Source of the DNA: Robiginitalea sediminis | GTDB lineage: Bacteria > Bacteroidota > Bacteroidia > Flavobacteriales > Flavobacteriaceae | Direction of reading: 5' to 3' | NCBI RefSeq assembly: GCF_002198115.1 | Contig: NZ_NGNR01000002.1 | Coordinates: 541,558 to 605,557 of the forward strand | DNA: 64,000 nt | Shown here: piece after piece, positions 28,778-36,449 of the stretch | Layout of the letters: each line of letters opens with the position of its first letter | Numbering within the stretch: the first letter of the stretch is position 1 | Made by a program: the position numbers and the translations under genes | The notes under the pieces: model-generated | Told to the model about the DNA's origin: nothing | Databases searched by the model: none | Seen by the model: only the letters and a program-made list of their open reading frames with translations

Positions 28778-29797
28778 TTACGATTTCGGTTTTTCAAGAT
28801 CCGAGATGCGGTTTACCAGCTTCGGCAGATTCTTGAAATGGACATAAGATTTATTGTAGTCGGCGTATCCGAGGGCAGGAGACCCCTGCAACACTTCGTC
28901 TGCCTTAACATTTCGGGTAATTCCGGACTGGGCCTGGATCTTTACACGGTCCCCTATCACGATATGGCCCACGATCCCAACCTGCCCGCCAATCATACAG
29001 TGCTTTCCTATTTTGGTAGACCCGGCAACCCCTGTTTGGGCGGCGATGGCAGTATGTTCGCCAATTTCAACGTTATGGGCAATCTGGATCTGGTTGTCCA
29101 GCTTAACTCCCCTTCTCAGAATCGTAGACCCCAGGGTAGCCCGGTCTATGGTTGTACCGGCACCAACGTCCACAAAATCTTCCAGAATCACATTCCCCGT
29201 TTGGGGTACGCGGGCTAATTCCCCGTTTTCGTCCGGGGCAAACCCAAAACCGTCTGCGCCAATGACCGCACCGCTATGGATAACACAGCCCTTCCCGATT
29301 ACGGTTTCCGAGTAAATCTTGGCTCCCGCAAAGACCACGGTGTCGTCCCCAATGGTGACGTTGTCGCCGATATAGACATTGGGATAGACCTTAACATTGT
29401 CCCCAATGGTAACGTTATTCCCTAAATAGGCAAAGGCCCCGAGGTAAAAGTCGACCCCGTAGGCAGCTGTATCGGAAACGTAAACCGGCGATTCTATGCC
29501 GAGTTTGTTGTTTTTTACCTGGTTGTAGTACGAGAGTAACTTGGAGAAGGATTTATAGGCGTCGTCTACCTTAATGAGGGTGGACTGCACCCTTTGCTCC
29601 GGTACAAAATCCTTGTTTACAATAATTACCGAAGCCCTGGTGCTGTACACATAGGGCGTGTATTTGGGGTTGGCCAGGAAGGTGAGCGAACCGGCGGTGC
29701 CCTCCTCTATTTTTGCCAATTTATGGACAGCAATTTCGGGGTTGCCCTCCACTTCGCCTTCAAGGATGCCCGCGATCTGACTGGCCGTGAATTCCAA
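28778..29797 (-). CDS. lpxD: UDP-3-O-(3-hydroxyacyl)glucosamine N-acyltransferase
   Basis: A 339-residue LpxD for the third step of lipid A synthesis. The N-terminal uridine-binding domain (about 1-100) is followed by the beta-helix. Both conserved histidines are present: IAHNVEIG and GIVGHIVIG. The only possible start is the TTG at 29797 (LEFTASQIAGILEGE); a TAA lies two codons upstream. It is the first lpx gene of the run lpxD-lpxC/fabZ-lpxA-efp. Confidence 0.94.
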   Translation of the reverse strand: MEFTASQIAGILEGEVEGNPEIAVHKLAKIEEGTAGSLTFLANPKYTPYVYSTRASVIIVNKDFVPEQRVQSTLIKVDDAYKSFSKLLSYYNQVKNNKLGIESPVYVSDTAAYGVDFYLGAFAYLGNNVTIGDNVKVYPNVYIGDNVTIGDDTVVFAGAKIYSETVIGKGCVIHSGAVIGADGFGFAPDENGELARVPQTGNVILEDFVDVGAGTTIDRATLGSTILRRGVKLDNQIQIAHNVEIGEHTAIAAQTGVAGSTKIGKHCMIGGQVGIVGHIVIGDRVKIQAQSGITRNVKADEVLQGSPALGYADYNKSYVHFKNLPKLVNRISDLEKPKS

Positions 29798-29845
29798 AGG
29801 TTAAGGAGCTTTGTGTTTAAAGTGAAGCAAAAGTAAGAAAAATTG

Positions 29846-31075
29846 TTATATGCCTTTCTTCGGATAACAGATATAATGCTTAACCACGGGCTCTGAGAGC
29901 ACCTCGAGGTTAAGCCTGTCCGTAAGGCTTGCCACATCCATAACCCTCCCTTTTGGCAGCAGGATGTTGATGTTTTGCCGCTTGGTGTCGTAGGCCCGGT
30001 TTTCAACCTTCCCGTCGAACACAAAATACGAGGCCTCTTCAGGGGACATCCCCCAAGCCTCCTGGACCTGCCTGCGTTTTTTCTCCAGGCGGCCCTTTTT
30101 AATGGGGTCCGGTTTTATCTTGATAGAAAGCAGACGGCGCTCCAGCAGCATTTCGCAAATCCGGGATAGTACAGTGTCAGGGTGTTGGCGCCAGCGCTTC
30201 AGGGCATAGAGGATGTCCACGTCATCCAGTCCCGCAAAATCCGAAAGCCATTCCGGATCCCTCTGCGCCGGGGTACCCGTGGCTTCTATAAACCGGCCCA
30301 GGGCTCCCTGCGGGAGGTCCAGTTTTTTCGAGGCATGAAGGAACCTCGCCCGATCTACGGCACGAACCAACAGCTGCTCGGCCACCAGCCCCGTTTTGTG
30401 TAAATAGACCTGCCAGTACATAAACCGCCGTGCCATCAGGAATTTCTCAACGGAGTATACCCCTTTCTCCTCCACGGCCAACTGCCCGTCGTGAACGGTA
30501 AGCATGGCGATAAGGCGTTCGGAATTGATATTGCCCTCCGCCACCCCGGTGTAAAAACTATCCCGCTTCAGGTAGTCCAGGCGGTCCATATCCAGTTGGC
30601 TGGATACCAGTTGGTTTAAGAATTTGCGCGGGTAGGTGCCCTTGAAAATGGCAATAGCCGTTTCGAGCCTGCCCCCAAATTCCCGGTTAAGGGCCTCCAT
30701 AAACAGAAGCGAGATATGTTCGTGCCCTGCCCCTTCGATCCATTCGTGTTCCAGCGCATGGGAAAACGGGCCGTGGCCAATATCGTGCAGCAGGATGGCA
30801 GCCAATAGCCCTTCCTCTTCCTCCGGGGAAATATCAAACCCCTTGTATCGCAGCATGGTAATGGCCTCCTGCATCAGGTGCATGGCCCCGAGGGCGTGGT
30901 GAAAGCGGGTGTGGTGCGCTCCCGGATAGACCAGGTAACTCATCCCCATCTGGGAAATGCGCCTGAGCCTCTGGAAATAAGGATGGTTGATCAAATCGAA
31001 GATCAGCGCATTGGGTATGCGTATAAATCCGTAAATTGGATCGTTGAATATCTTTAGCTTGGGCCGTGGCTTCAA
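29846..31075 (-). CDS. HD-domain phosphohydrolase
   Basis: An HD-superfamily protein of the dGTPase-like type. Metal ligands are visible in HHTRFHHALGAMHL, LLHDIGHGPFSHALEH and LDMDRLDYL. The family's usual beginning, KIFNDPIYGFI, falls at residue 8 if translation starts at the TTG at 31075. A -7 box (TACCTTTG) lies between this TTG and an upstream ATG at 31150, so I prefer the TTG (409 residues). The substrate may be a deoxynucleotide or another phosphate ester. The gene is divergent from porX and lies upstream of lpxD. Confidence 0.85.
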   Translation of the reverse strand: MKPRPKLKIFNDPIYGFIRIPNALIFDLINHPYFQRLRRISQMGMSYLVYPGAHHTRFHHALGAMHLMQEAITMLRYKGFDISPEEEEGLLAAILLHDIGHGPFSHALEHEWIEGAGHEHISLLFMEALNREFGGRLETAIAIFKGTYPRKFLNQLVSSQLDMDRLDYLKRDSFYTGVAEGNINSERLIAMLTVHDGQLAVEEKGVYSVEKFLMARRFMYWQVYLHKTGLVAEQLLVRAVDRARFLHASKKLDLPQGALGRFIEATGTPAQRDPEWLSDFAGLDDVDILYALKRWRQHPDTVLSRICEMLLERRLLSIKIKPDPIKKGRLEKKRRQVQEAWGMSPEEASYFVFDGKVENRAYDTKRQNINILLPKGRVMDVASLTDRLNLEVLSEPVVKHYICYPKKGI

Positions 31076-31095
31076 AGCGGGAGCTTTTAAGAGTC

Positions 31096-31103
31096 CAAAG
31101 GTA
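31096..31103 (-). promoter_or_regulatory. -7 promoter element of the HD-domain gene
   Basis: The minus strand reads TACCTTTG, an exact TAnnTTTG, 20 bases before the TTG start at 31075. Confidence 0.5.
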
Positions 31104-31175
31104 GCAAAATGCCCGAAGTTATGGGCATTTATACGATGTGTCCAGGCCATTTTACCCCTTGAAACCTACTGTGCC

Positions 31176-32720
31176 ATGAAGCGCTTTTCCGTTTTATGGG
31201 TCGATGATGAAATTGACCTGCTTAAATCCCACCTGATGTTCCTCGAAGACCGGAACTACCGGGTGGAAACCTGCAACAGCGGGCAGGACGCACTGGAAGC
31301 TGTGCGCGAACAGCCTTTCGACATTGTCTTCCTGGACGAAAATATGCCCGGATTATCGGGCCTGGAAACCCTTACCGAACTCAAGCGAATAGACGCTTCC
31401 CTTCCGGTGGTGATGATTACCAAAAATGAGGAGGAATCTATTATGGAGGAGGCCATAGGCTCCAAGATTGCAGACTACCTCATAAAGCCGGTAAACCCGA
31501 ACCAGATTTTGCTTTCCCTGAAGAAAAACCTGGACCACAGCCGCCTGGTCTCGGAAAAGACTACGGCCGGGTACCAGCAGGAGTTCCGGAAAATTGCCAT
31601 GGACCTCTCCATGGTCCGCACCCACGAGGAATGGGCCGAATTATACCGGAAGCTCATTTTTTGGGAATTGCAGCTGGAGTCTATAGAGGATCGCAGTATG
31701 TTCGAGATTCTGGAATCCCAGAAATCCGAGGCCAATCAGCAATTCGGGAAATTCATCGAGCGGGAATACCCGGACTGGATTAGCGGAGAGTATGGGCCGG
31801 TGATGTCCCATACTCTTTTCCGCCAATGGGTAGCCCCGGTCCTGGAGCAGGGCCCTACCCTGTTGTTGGTTATCGACAACCTGCGGTACGACCAGTGGTT
31901 TGCCTTCGAAGATGTCCTGTCTCCCTATTACCGCAAGACTTCGGAAAGGTCCTATTATAGCATTCTGCCCACGGCCACCCAGTATGCCCGAAATGCCATT
32001 TTTTCCGGCCTGATGCCGCTTGACATGGAAAAGCGCCACCCTGAGTGGTGGAAAAACGACACGGACCAAGGAGGCAAGAACCTGCATGAAGCAGATTTTC
32101 TGAAAGCCCAAATTGGCCGCCTCGGGCTGGATCTTGACTGGGAATACCATAAAATAAGCTCCCTTAAGCAGGGCCGCAACCTGGCGCAGCAATTCCGGAC
32201 CCTGAAGGGTAAGGACTTGGTTGCCGTGGTTTATAATTTCGTGGATATGCTCTCGCATGCCCGCACCGAGATGGATGTCATCAAGGAACTGGCTTCCGAT
32301 GACAAGGCTTACCGGTCCCTGGCTCTGAGCTGGTTCAAGAACTCCCCCCTGCTGGCTATTATCCAGGAAGCGCAAGCCCTGGGCTTCCGTTTGGTCATTA
32401 CCACAGACCACGGCACAATCAATGTTAAACAGCCTTCCAAGGTAATAGGAGACCGGGACACCAGCCTTAACCTGCGCTACAAAACAGGCCGCAGCCTTAC
32501 CTACGAGGACAAGGAAGTACTGGCTGCCACCCGTCCGGAGGAATTACGCTTGCCCAGCATTACCATGAGCAGCTCGTTTATTTTTGCCAAGAACGACTTT
32601 TTCTTTGCCTATCCCAATAATTACAACCACTATGTGAGCTATTACCGGAATACCTACCAACACGGCGGTATTTCCCTAGAAGAAATGGTAGTGCCTTTTA
32701 TCGTTCTGGATCCGCGCTAG
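31176..32720 (+). CDS. porX: PorX-type response regulator with PglZ domain
   Basis: A 514-residue two-domain protein. The N-terminal CheY-like receiver (about 1-120) has the acidic pair in VLWVDDE, the phospho-acceptor Asp54 (VFLDENMPG) and Lys104 (LIKPVNP). A helical linker leads to a PglZ/alkaline-phosphatase-type domain (about 225-514) with LLLVIDNLRYDQW and VITTDHGTI as metal-site segments. This architecture is that of PorX, which with the kinase PorY controls type IX secretion genes in Porphyromonas. I start at the ATG at 31176 (MKRFSVLWVDDE). Its stop overlaps the HTH gene by four bases. Confidence 0.92.
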   Translation: MKRFSVLWVDDEIDLLKSHLMFLEDRNYRVETCNSGQDALEAVREQPFDIVFLDENMPGLSGLETLTELKRIDASLPVVMITKNEEESIMEEAIGSKIADYLIKPVNPNQILLSLKKNLDHSRLVSEKTTAGYQQEFRKIAMDLSMVRTHEEWAELYRKLIFWELQLESIEDRSMFEILESQKSEANQQFGKFIEREYPDWISGEYGPVMSHTLFRQWVAPVLEQGPTLLLVIDNLRYDQWFAFEDVLSPYYRKTSERSYYSILPTATQYARNAIFSGLMPLDMEKRHPEWWKNDTDQGGKNLHEADFLKAQIGRLGLDLDWEYHKISSLKQGRNLAQQFRTLKGKDLVAVVYNFVDMLSHARTEMDVIKELASDDKAYRSLALSWFKNSPLLAIIQEAQALGFRLVITTDHGTINVKQPSKVIGDRDTSLNLRYKTGRSLTYEDKEVLAATRPEELRLPSITMSSSFIFAKNDFFFAYPNNYNHYVSYYRNTYQHGGISLEEMVVPFIVLDPR

Positions 32721-33028
32721 GACTCTGGGGGTGAGGTCCTTTTCCCTTTGAGGTAACTGCCCTCCAGGATTTCGGTGACTTCGTCCAGCGCACCGATACA
32801 AATCGAGAAATTGACCTCAAGAATAAACTCCTCCTCGTAGAAATAGGTTCGCCTGCTGCGATCGTACTTGATCTGTGCCCCATAATCCCGTAACTGATCC
32901 AGGAGATAGTAAACCGTACGATCGCTGACTTCGAGTCTTTCTGCGATTTCACCGGGTGTACCCGTGAATTCCATTCTAATGAGGTGATGCAGCCGGGTAA
33001 TCCGTTCGATGTGTGTGAGGTTTTTCAT
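32717..33028 (-). CDS. Small winged-helix (HTH_11/DeoR-like) regulator
   Basis: A 103-residue protein. Residues about 5-65 form an HTH domain (RITRLHHLIRMEFTGTPGEI, then AERLEVSDRTVYYLLDQLRD) like those of DeoR/HTH_11 proteins. The C-terminal 40 residues (EEEFILEVNFSICIG...) have no effector domain I recognise. It converges with porX and is divergent from the XRE gene at 33193, with 164 AT-rich bases between them. Its targets are unknown; the inverted repeat in the shared promoter region is a candidate site. Confidence 0.7.
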   Translation of the reverse strand: MKNLTHIERITRLHHLIRMEFTGTPGEIAERLEVSDRTVYYLLDQLRDYGAQIKYDRSRRTYFYEEEFILEVNFSICIGALDEVTEILEGSYLKGKRTSPPES

Positions 33029-33101
33029 GGTAGTGTTATTTGTGATTTAACCCATATAGAGCTGAACAATATATAGTATATTTTCTGCATATACAAACTA
33101 T

Positions 33102-33120
33102 TTTCTATTTTTTATAGAAA
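33102..33120. promoter_or_regulatory. Inverted repeat between two divergent regulator genes
   Basis: TTTCTAT and ATAGAAA form a perfect 7-bp inverted repeat around five T residues. It lies about 75 bases from each of the two divergent start codons. A 12-base stretch that overlaps its right half, TATTTTTTATAG (33106-33117), also occurs upstream of the other XRE gene at 43098-43109. Confidence 0.35.
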
Positions 33121-33192
33121 TACAACATTTAACATCGATTATTTTCTTTTTGTAAGTAAAACCCCTATCTTAGTGCAAATCAATCTCAGGAA

Positions 33193-33567
33193 ATGCTTAA
33201 AACCATAGATCGATTACTGGAATTCATTAAGGAAACCGGGCTTAGCGCCCGTCAATTCGACATCTCCATTGGGGCGAGTAACGGTTATACCCTTAGGATG
33301 CATAAGAACAGGGCTTCTATCGGGAGTGATGTGATTGAAAGTATTATACGCACCTATCCGGATCTCAATGTTGTGTGGCTGCTCACTGGCGAAGGGAAAA
33401 TGCTCAAGAGCCAGGAAGAAGAAGAAATTCTGGACTTTGACTCTCTTCCGGAATCCAAACAAAAGGAGATCGAGCGAATCATCGATGCCAAGATCCAGGA
33501 GCGCAAGCGGGAAGAACTAAAAAATCTGCTTAAAGAAGTAACTCAGGAGATGGGGAGGTCTGTTTAG
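33193..33567 (+). CDS. XRE-family helix-turn-helix protein A
   Basis: A 124-residue protein. Residues about 1-70 resemble the DNA-binding part of CI-like phage repressors (LLEFIKETGLSARQFDISIG, then VIESIIRTYPDLNVVWLLTG). The C-terminal half is a charged coiled coil (KQKEIERIIDAKIQERKREE) instead of a peptidase domain. It shares the P-[DE]-hydrophobic-x-x-x-WLL-x-G pattern with the protein at 43231. Such proteins are usually auto-regulated. A -7-like box TATCTTAG (33166-33173) precedes it. Confidence 0.75.
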   Translation: MLKTIDRLLEFIKETGLSARQFDISIGASNGYTLRMHKNRASIGSDVIESIIRTYPDLNVVWLLTGEGKMLKSQEEEEILDFDSLPESKQKEIERIIDAKIQERKREELKNLLKEVTQEMGRSV

Positions 33568-33602
33568 ACACTTGAATTTTAGGGAAGTTTTCCTGAATAA
33601 GA

Positions 33603-34691
33603 TTACTGAATTTTGCTCAATTTTGAAATGTTGACATCCAATTGATTTCCCAACACCTCAATATAATCCAGGGATTTATAGGCATTTTTGGCGGCAATAC
33701 TAGCGTAAAATGCTAGTATAGTAAAAAGCAGTATAATTGGAATTATCGGCAAGTCACTTTCCGCCTCTATATTAGTCTTTGGTAAAAATGCTCTATAGAA
33801 TTGATAAGAGTATAAGGTGATTGGAACTATCAATGAATATTTCCACCAATGTCTTGATATTGACAGCAATACCAAAAGGGTAATAATTATAGATGCTTTT
33901 CCTAGGATATACCAAATGAACAACTTGGAGGAAACAAAACCATTACTTCCTATCTCTAATGAGCCTATAGATATCTTACCACCATCCGGTATAAAATTCC
34001 AAATAAACAAAAGCAAAAAGGAAAAGGAAAGGATAGCAATCCGCGAAGTCCTTATGGGAGTGTCCTTCCCAAAATTATTCTTGACTTGCAAAGGCGCATG
34101 ACAAGCTAATACTTCAAGGGATCTATAAATAGTATATGTTCTTTTGAGTAAGGCCCCATCTTTTTCTCTAGCTAGAACATCTTCAATACAGTTATTTAGC
34201 TTTCTTAGTTTTCTATTAAGAAATTCTTGAACCAATAGTTTGAAGGTAATTAATCTGTCGTACCTGTCCGTTTCTTTATTTCCTCCTCCTTGAAAGATCG
34301 TTAGGAATAAAATCAAAATCATCAAAATTATAATGGTTTCGATTTTGAAAAGAGTTACACTAATACTACTCCAGAGAAAGACGGAAATAATATCTAAGCT
34401 ATAATATAAGATAAATGGATATAACGCGTATTTGTATTTATTACGCATAGCCACAAACATGGTCATGAGAATACTTAAAGGTCCAAGGTCGTTCAGAATC
34501 AACCATACAAAGGACTGGTTATTTAAAGCATTATGTGTCCAATCAAAACCCATAATACTTACCGTTGTAGCTTTATCTTTGGAGAATAGCAAGTGTAAGT
34601 AAATTGAAAAGGGCAGTATGGAAATTAGGATACATGAAAGGGATCCATTAAGCAGCGGCTTTCTAAGTCCGTATTTTATCCTTTTGCTCAT
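33603..34691 (-). CDS. Membrane protein with an internally repeated module, unknown function
   Basis: A 362-residue protein from a visibly AT-rich stretch. It has about eight hydrophobic segments. Two parts look related: about 42-100 (VSIMGFDWTHNALNNQSFVW) and about 239-300 (ISIGSLEIGSNGFVSSKLFI), each with a hydrophobic segment, a charged turn and Pro/Tyr near the end. The second part is also related to the protein at 35677-36318 (shared LGKA, HWW and P-I pattern). Between them, about 140-210, lies a Lys/Arg-rich cytoplasmic loop with CIEDVLAREKDGALLKRTY. I recognise no known family, and no catalytic motif is apparent. Confidence 0.65.
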   Translation of the reverse strand: MSKRIKYGLRKPLLNGSLSCILISILPFSIYLHLLFSKDKATTVSIMGFDWTHNALNNQSFVWLILNDLGPLSILMTMFVAMRNKYKYALYPFILYYSLDIISVFLWSSISVTLFKIETIIILMILILFLTIFQGGGNKETDRYDRLITFKLLVQEFLNRKLRKLNNCIEDVLAREKDGALLKRTYTIYRSLEVLACHAPLQVKNNFGKDTPIRTSRIAILSFSFLLLFIWNFIPDGGKISIGSLEIGSNGFVSSKLFIWYILGKASIIITLLVLLSISRHWWKYSLIVPITLYSYQFYRAFLPKTNIEAESDLPIIPIILLFTILAFYASIAAKNAYKSLDYIEVLGNQLDVNISKLSKIQ

Positions 34692-34754
34692 GATTTCATG
34701 TTAATAGAATAAGTTGACTTAGAACCAGATGAGACGGAAAAAATCAAACTTATA

Positions 34755-35162
34755 ATGAATATAATCTACAATATAGAGGATTTAGACGATATCGCCAAAC
34801 TTTTAGTTTCACAGGCAAAAAGCAACTTAATACTATTCCATGGCGATATGGGTGTAGGAAAAACGACCCTAATAAAAGCTATTCTAAAACACCTTGGGTG
34901 CAATGCCGACTCTAAAAGCCCAACCTTTTCTATTGTGGAAGAATATAATTGCCAAGCAGGATCATTAGTCTATCACATGGATTGCTACCGATTGGAAAAT
35001 GAAGAAGAAGCCTATGAAATGGGGCTTTATGAGTATTTCGATGAAGAGCACCTGACCCTTATAGAATGGCCTTCCAGGATTTCCGCTATGCTTCCCGATA
35101 GCGGCCTGAATGTTTACCTGGAATTTGTTGATCCGGATACCCGGAAAATAAGTCTGAAGTAG
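34755..35162 (+). CDS. tsaE: tRNA threonylcarbamoyladenosine biosynthesis ATPase
   Basis: A 135-residue P-loop ATPase that drives turnover of the TsaD-TsaB complex in making t6A in tRNA. The Walker A motif is GDMGVGKTTLIK (about residues 31-42), with KSPTFSIVEEYN and HMDCYRLENEEE as family signatures and LIEWPSRI near the end. The first two thirds are AT-rich like the neighbouring membrane protein genes, while the last third has the higher GC of the core genome. The gene is essential in many bacteria, so its presence in an otherwise accessory patch suggests neighbours inserted around it. Confidence 0.92.
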   Translation: MNIIYNIEDLDDIAKLLVSQAKSNLILFHGDMGVGKTTLIKAILKHLGCNADSKSPTFSIVEEYNCQAGSLVYHMDCYRLENEEEAYEMGLYEYFDEEHLTLIEWPSRISAMLPDSGLNVYLEFVDPDTRKISLK

Positions 35163-35206
35163 TCTTTTCGTGTAGGTGAACTCCTATTTTCCTTAGGGGA
35201 AGCTTA

Positions 35207-35279
35207 TTGTACAGAAATCGATGAAATGCATATTTTTCGTTTAACTGTTTGGTTTTATCGATGAAATACACTATTTTTG
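35207..35279 (+). promoter_or_regulatory. Tandem duplicated promoters upstream of the repeat lipoprotein gene
   Basis: Two similar blocks start at 35217 and 35257 (shared ATCGATGAAAT...TATTTTT). The first has TTG (35207-35209), 21 bases and TATTTTTC (35231-35238). The second has TTTG (35248-35251), 20 bases and TATTTTTG (35272-35279), an exact match to the consensus. The second box lies 79 bases before the lipoprotein ATG. Confidence 0.7.
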
Positions 35280-35357
35280 AAATTCGCTTGCAGTTGTGGG
35301 AAACTTTAATTCCTACATTTGTTAATGAAAATGAAATAAATAAATCCTCCGACTACG

Positions 35358-35567
35358 ATGAACACTACCAAAAAGTTTATTTACGGCTTATTTGCTATGT
35401 CCGTACTTGTTTTAGCATCGTGCACAGCAAATTCATCAGATGATGTATATGATAGCGTTGATAAGCGCTATGTGACTAAAGACAATGATAAACAGGGTGT
35501 GGATAAACGATATGTTACCAAAGGTACAGATGGCGTAGACAAACGTTACGTGACTACTGGAAATTAA
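35358..35567 (+). CDS. Small lipoprotein with three VDKRYVT repeats
   Basis: A 69-residue precursor. The signal peptide ends LVLASC, so Cys22 is the probable lipidated residue, and SSDD follows within the first eight mature positions, which may favour surface export in this phylum. The mature part is almost only repeats: SVDKRYVTKDND, GVDKRYVTKGTD and GVDKRYVTTGN. The three copies use different codons (for example GTTGATAAGCGC, GTGGATAAACGA, GTAGACAAACGT), so the amino acids are kept under selection while the DNA has diverged. The gene has its own tandem promoters and terminator, as for an abundant short transcript. I know no function. Confidence 0.75.
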   Translation: MNTTKKFIYGLFAMSVLVLASCTANSSDDVYDSVDKRYVTKDNDKQGVDKRYVTKGTDGVDKRYVTTGN

Positions 35568-35573
35568 TCGTTG

Positions 35574-35596
35574 ACGTCGTTAATCGACGTTTTTTT
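35574..35596 (+). terminator. Terminator of the repeat lipoprotein gene
   Basis: The stem ACGTCG/CGACGT with the loop TTAAT is followed by six T residues. It begins seven bases after the TAA stop. Confidence 0.8.
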
Positions 35597-35676
35597 CCCT
35601 TAATCGAATTATAAATGGGTCAAGTCAATATCTTGGCCCTTTTTTCGTTCATGCTTTACCCCAAATCTTGGAAAGT

Positions 35677-36318
35677 ATGAGCAATTTATCTTCTAGTCGA
35701 ACCAAGGCGCGTAAAAGATTCTATGTTGAATCGCTGCTCCTTTTACTCATCATAGGCTCCCCTTTCATTTTCAAAATACACGAATATTTACCAACAGATC
35801 CTGAGGCCACAATAAGTGTTTTAGGGATTGAAATCACTAACAATGGCTTTCATGATGTGAGTATTTACATTTGGTTCTTGCTAGGTAAAGCCATTCCCCT
35901 ATATCTGCTTACTATTTGGTTTTTTACATGCAAGCACTGGTGGTATCATATCTTGTTGATTCCTATTTGTATGTATGCTTTTCAAATTTTTGAGGTCATT
36001 TATACTGAGGACACTTGGGTAGATACAGATAACGTTCTTTGGCTCCTTCCAGTTTGTATGCTCGTTATACCCTTTGTGTACTTTATTCGTCTAAAACTAT
36101 TTGACAAGTATGTCCACGGAATTGATTTAGAAGCCATGAATGCTGAACTGGAATACTATAAAAATAAGGAACAAGAAGCCCTGAACAAGGTTGGGATTAA
36201 ATTCAACTCATCCGCGCCTTTTCAAGATAAAGAGACAGATCTTTCAGATCAAGTTCCTAAAAGAGCCTTAAATCGAATATTCCACACCCTCCAACACAGT
36301 TTTAAAAGCTTGTTCTAG
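35677..36318 (+). CDS. Membrane protein related to the module of the 33.6-kb protein
   Basis: A 213-residue protein with about four hydrophobic segments (about 18-33, 63-82, 90-108 and 118-138) and a long charged C-terminal tail (about 140-213), with a helical stretch AMNAELEYYKNKEQEALNK. The segment TISVLGIEITNNGF, then IWFLLGKA and CKHWWYHILLIPI, matches the repeated module of the protein encoded at 33603-34691. I start at the ATG at 35677 (MSNLSSSRT); an in-frame TTG at 35668 is less likely. Function unknown. The gene lies between the lipoprotein and ald, with a terminator after it. Confidence 0.7.
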   Translation: MSNLSSSRTKARKRFYVESLLLLLIIGSPFIFKIHEYLPTDPEATISVLGIEITNNGFHDVSIYIWFLLGKAIPLYLLTIWFFTCKHWWYHILLIPICMYAFQIFEVIYTEDTWVDTDNVLWLLPVCMLVIPFVYFIRLKLFDKYVHGIDLEAMNAELEYYKNKEQEALNKVGIKFNSSAPFQDKETDLSDQVPKRALNRIFHTLQHSFKSLF

Positions 36319-36351
36319 CCAGGATCGTACGTATATTTTGGCAGATGGATG

Positions 36352-36381
36352 GAGAGGGCTCTTGGCCCTCTCTTTCTTTTT
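36352..36381 (+). terminator. Terminator before ald
   Basis: GAGAGGGC and GCCCTCTC form an 8-bp stem with the loop TCTTG, followed by a T-rich run. It ends just before the ald promoter. Confidence 0.8.
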
Positions 36382-36384
36382 AGG

Positions 36385-36412
36385 TTGAAAAGCGGTATTT
36401 ATTGTACATTTG
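36385..36412 (+). promoter_or_regulatory. ald promoter
   Basis: TTG (36385-36387), a 17-base spacer and TACATTTG (36405-36412) give a full match to the flavobacterial consensus, 37 bases before the ATG at 36450. Confidence 0.75.
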
Positions 36413-36449
36413 GAAAAGACCCGGTGCTGCGGTGTCTCACCTTCAACCT

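Noticed and set aside
31076-31150. An upstream ATG start for the HD-domain protein
   Set aside because: A -7 promoter box lies between this ATG and the family's conserved N-terminus, and the added residues look non-coding.
33193-33567. A prophage remnant around the CI-like XRE gene
   Set aside because: No other phage gene or integrase is near it, and the flanking genes are ordinary chromosomal ones.
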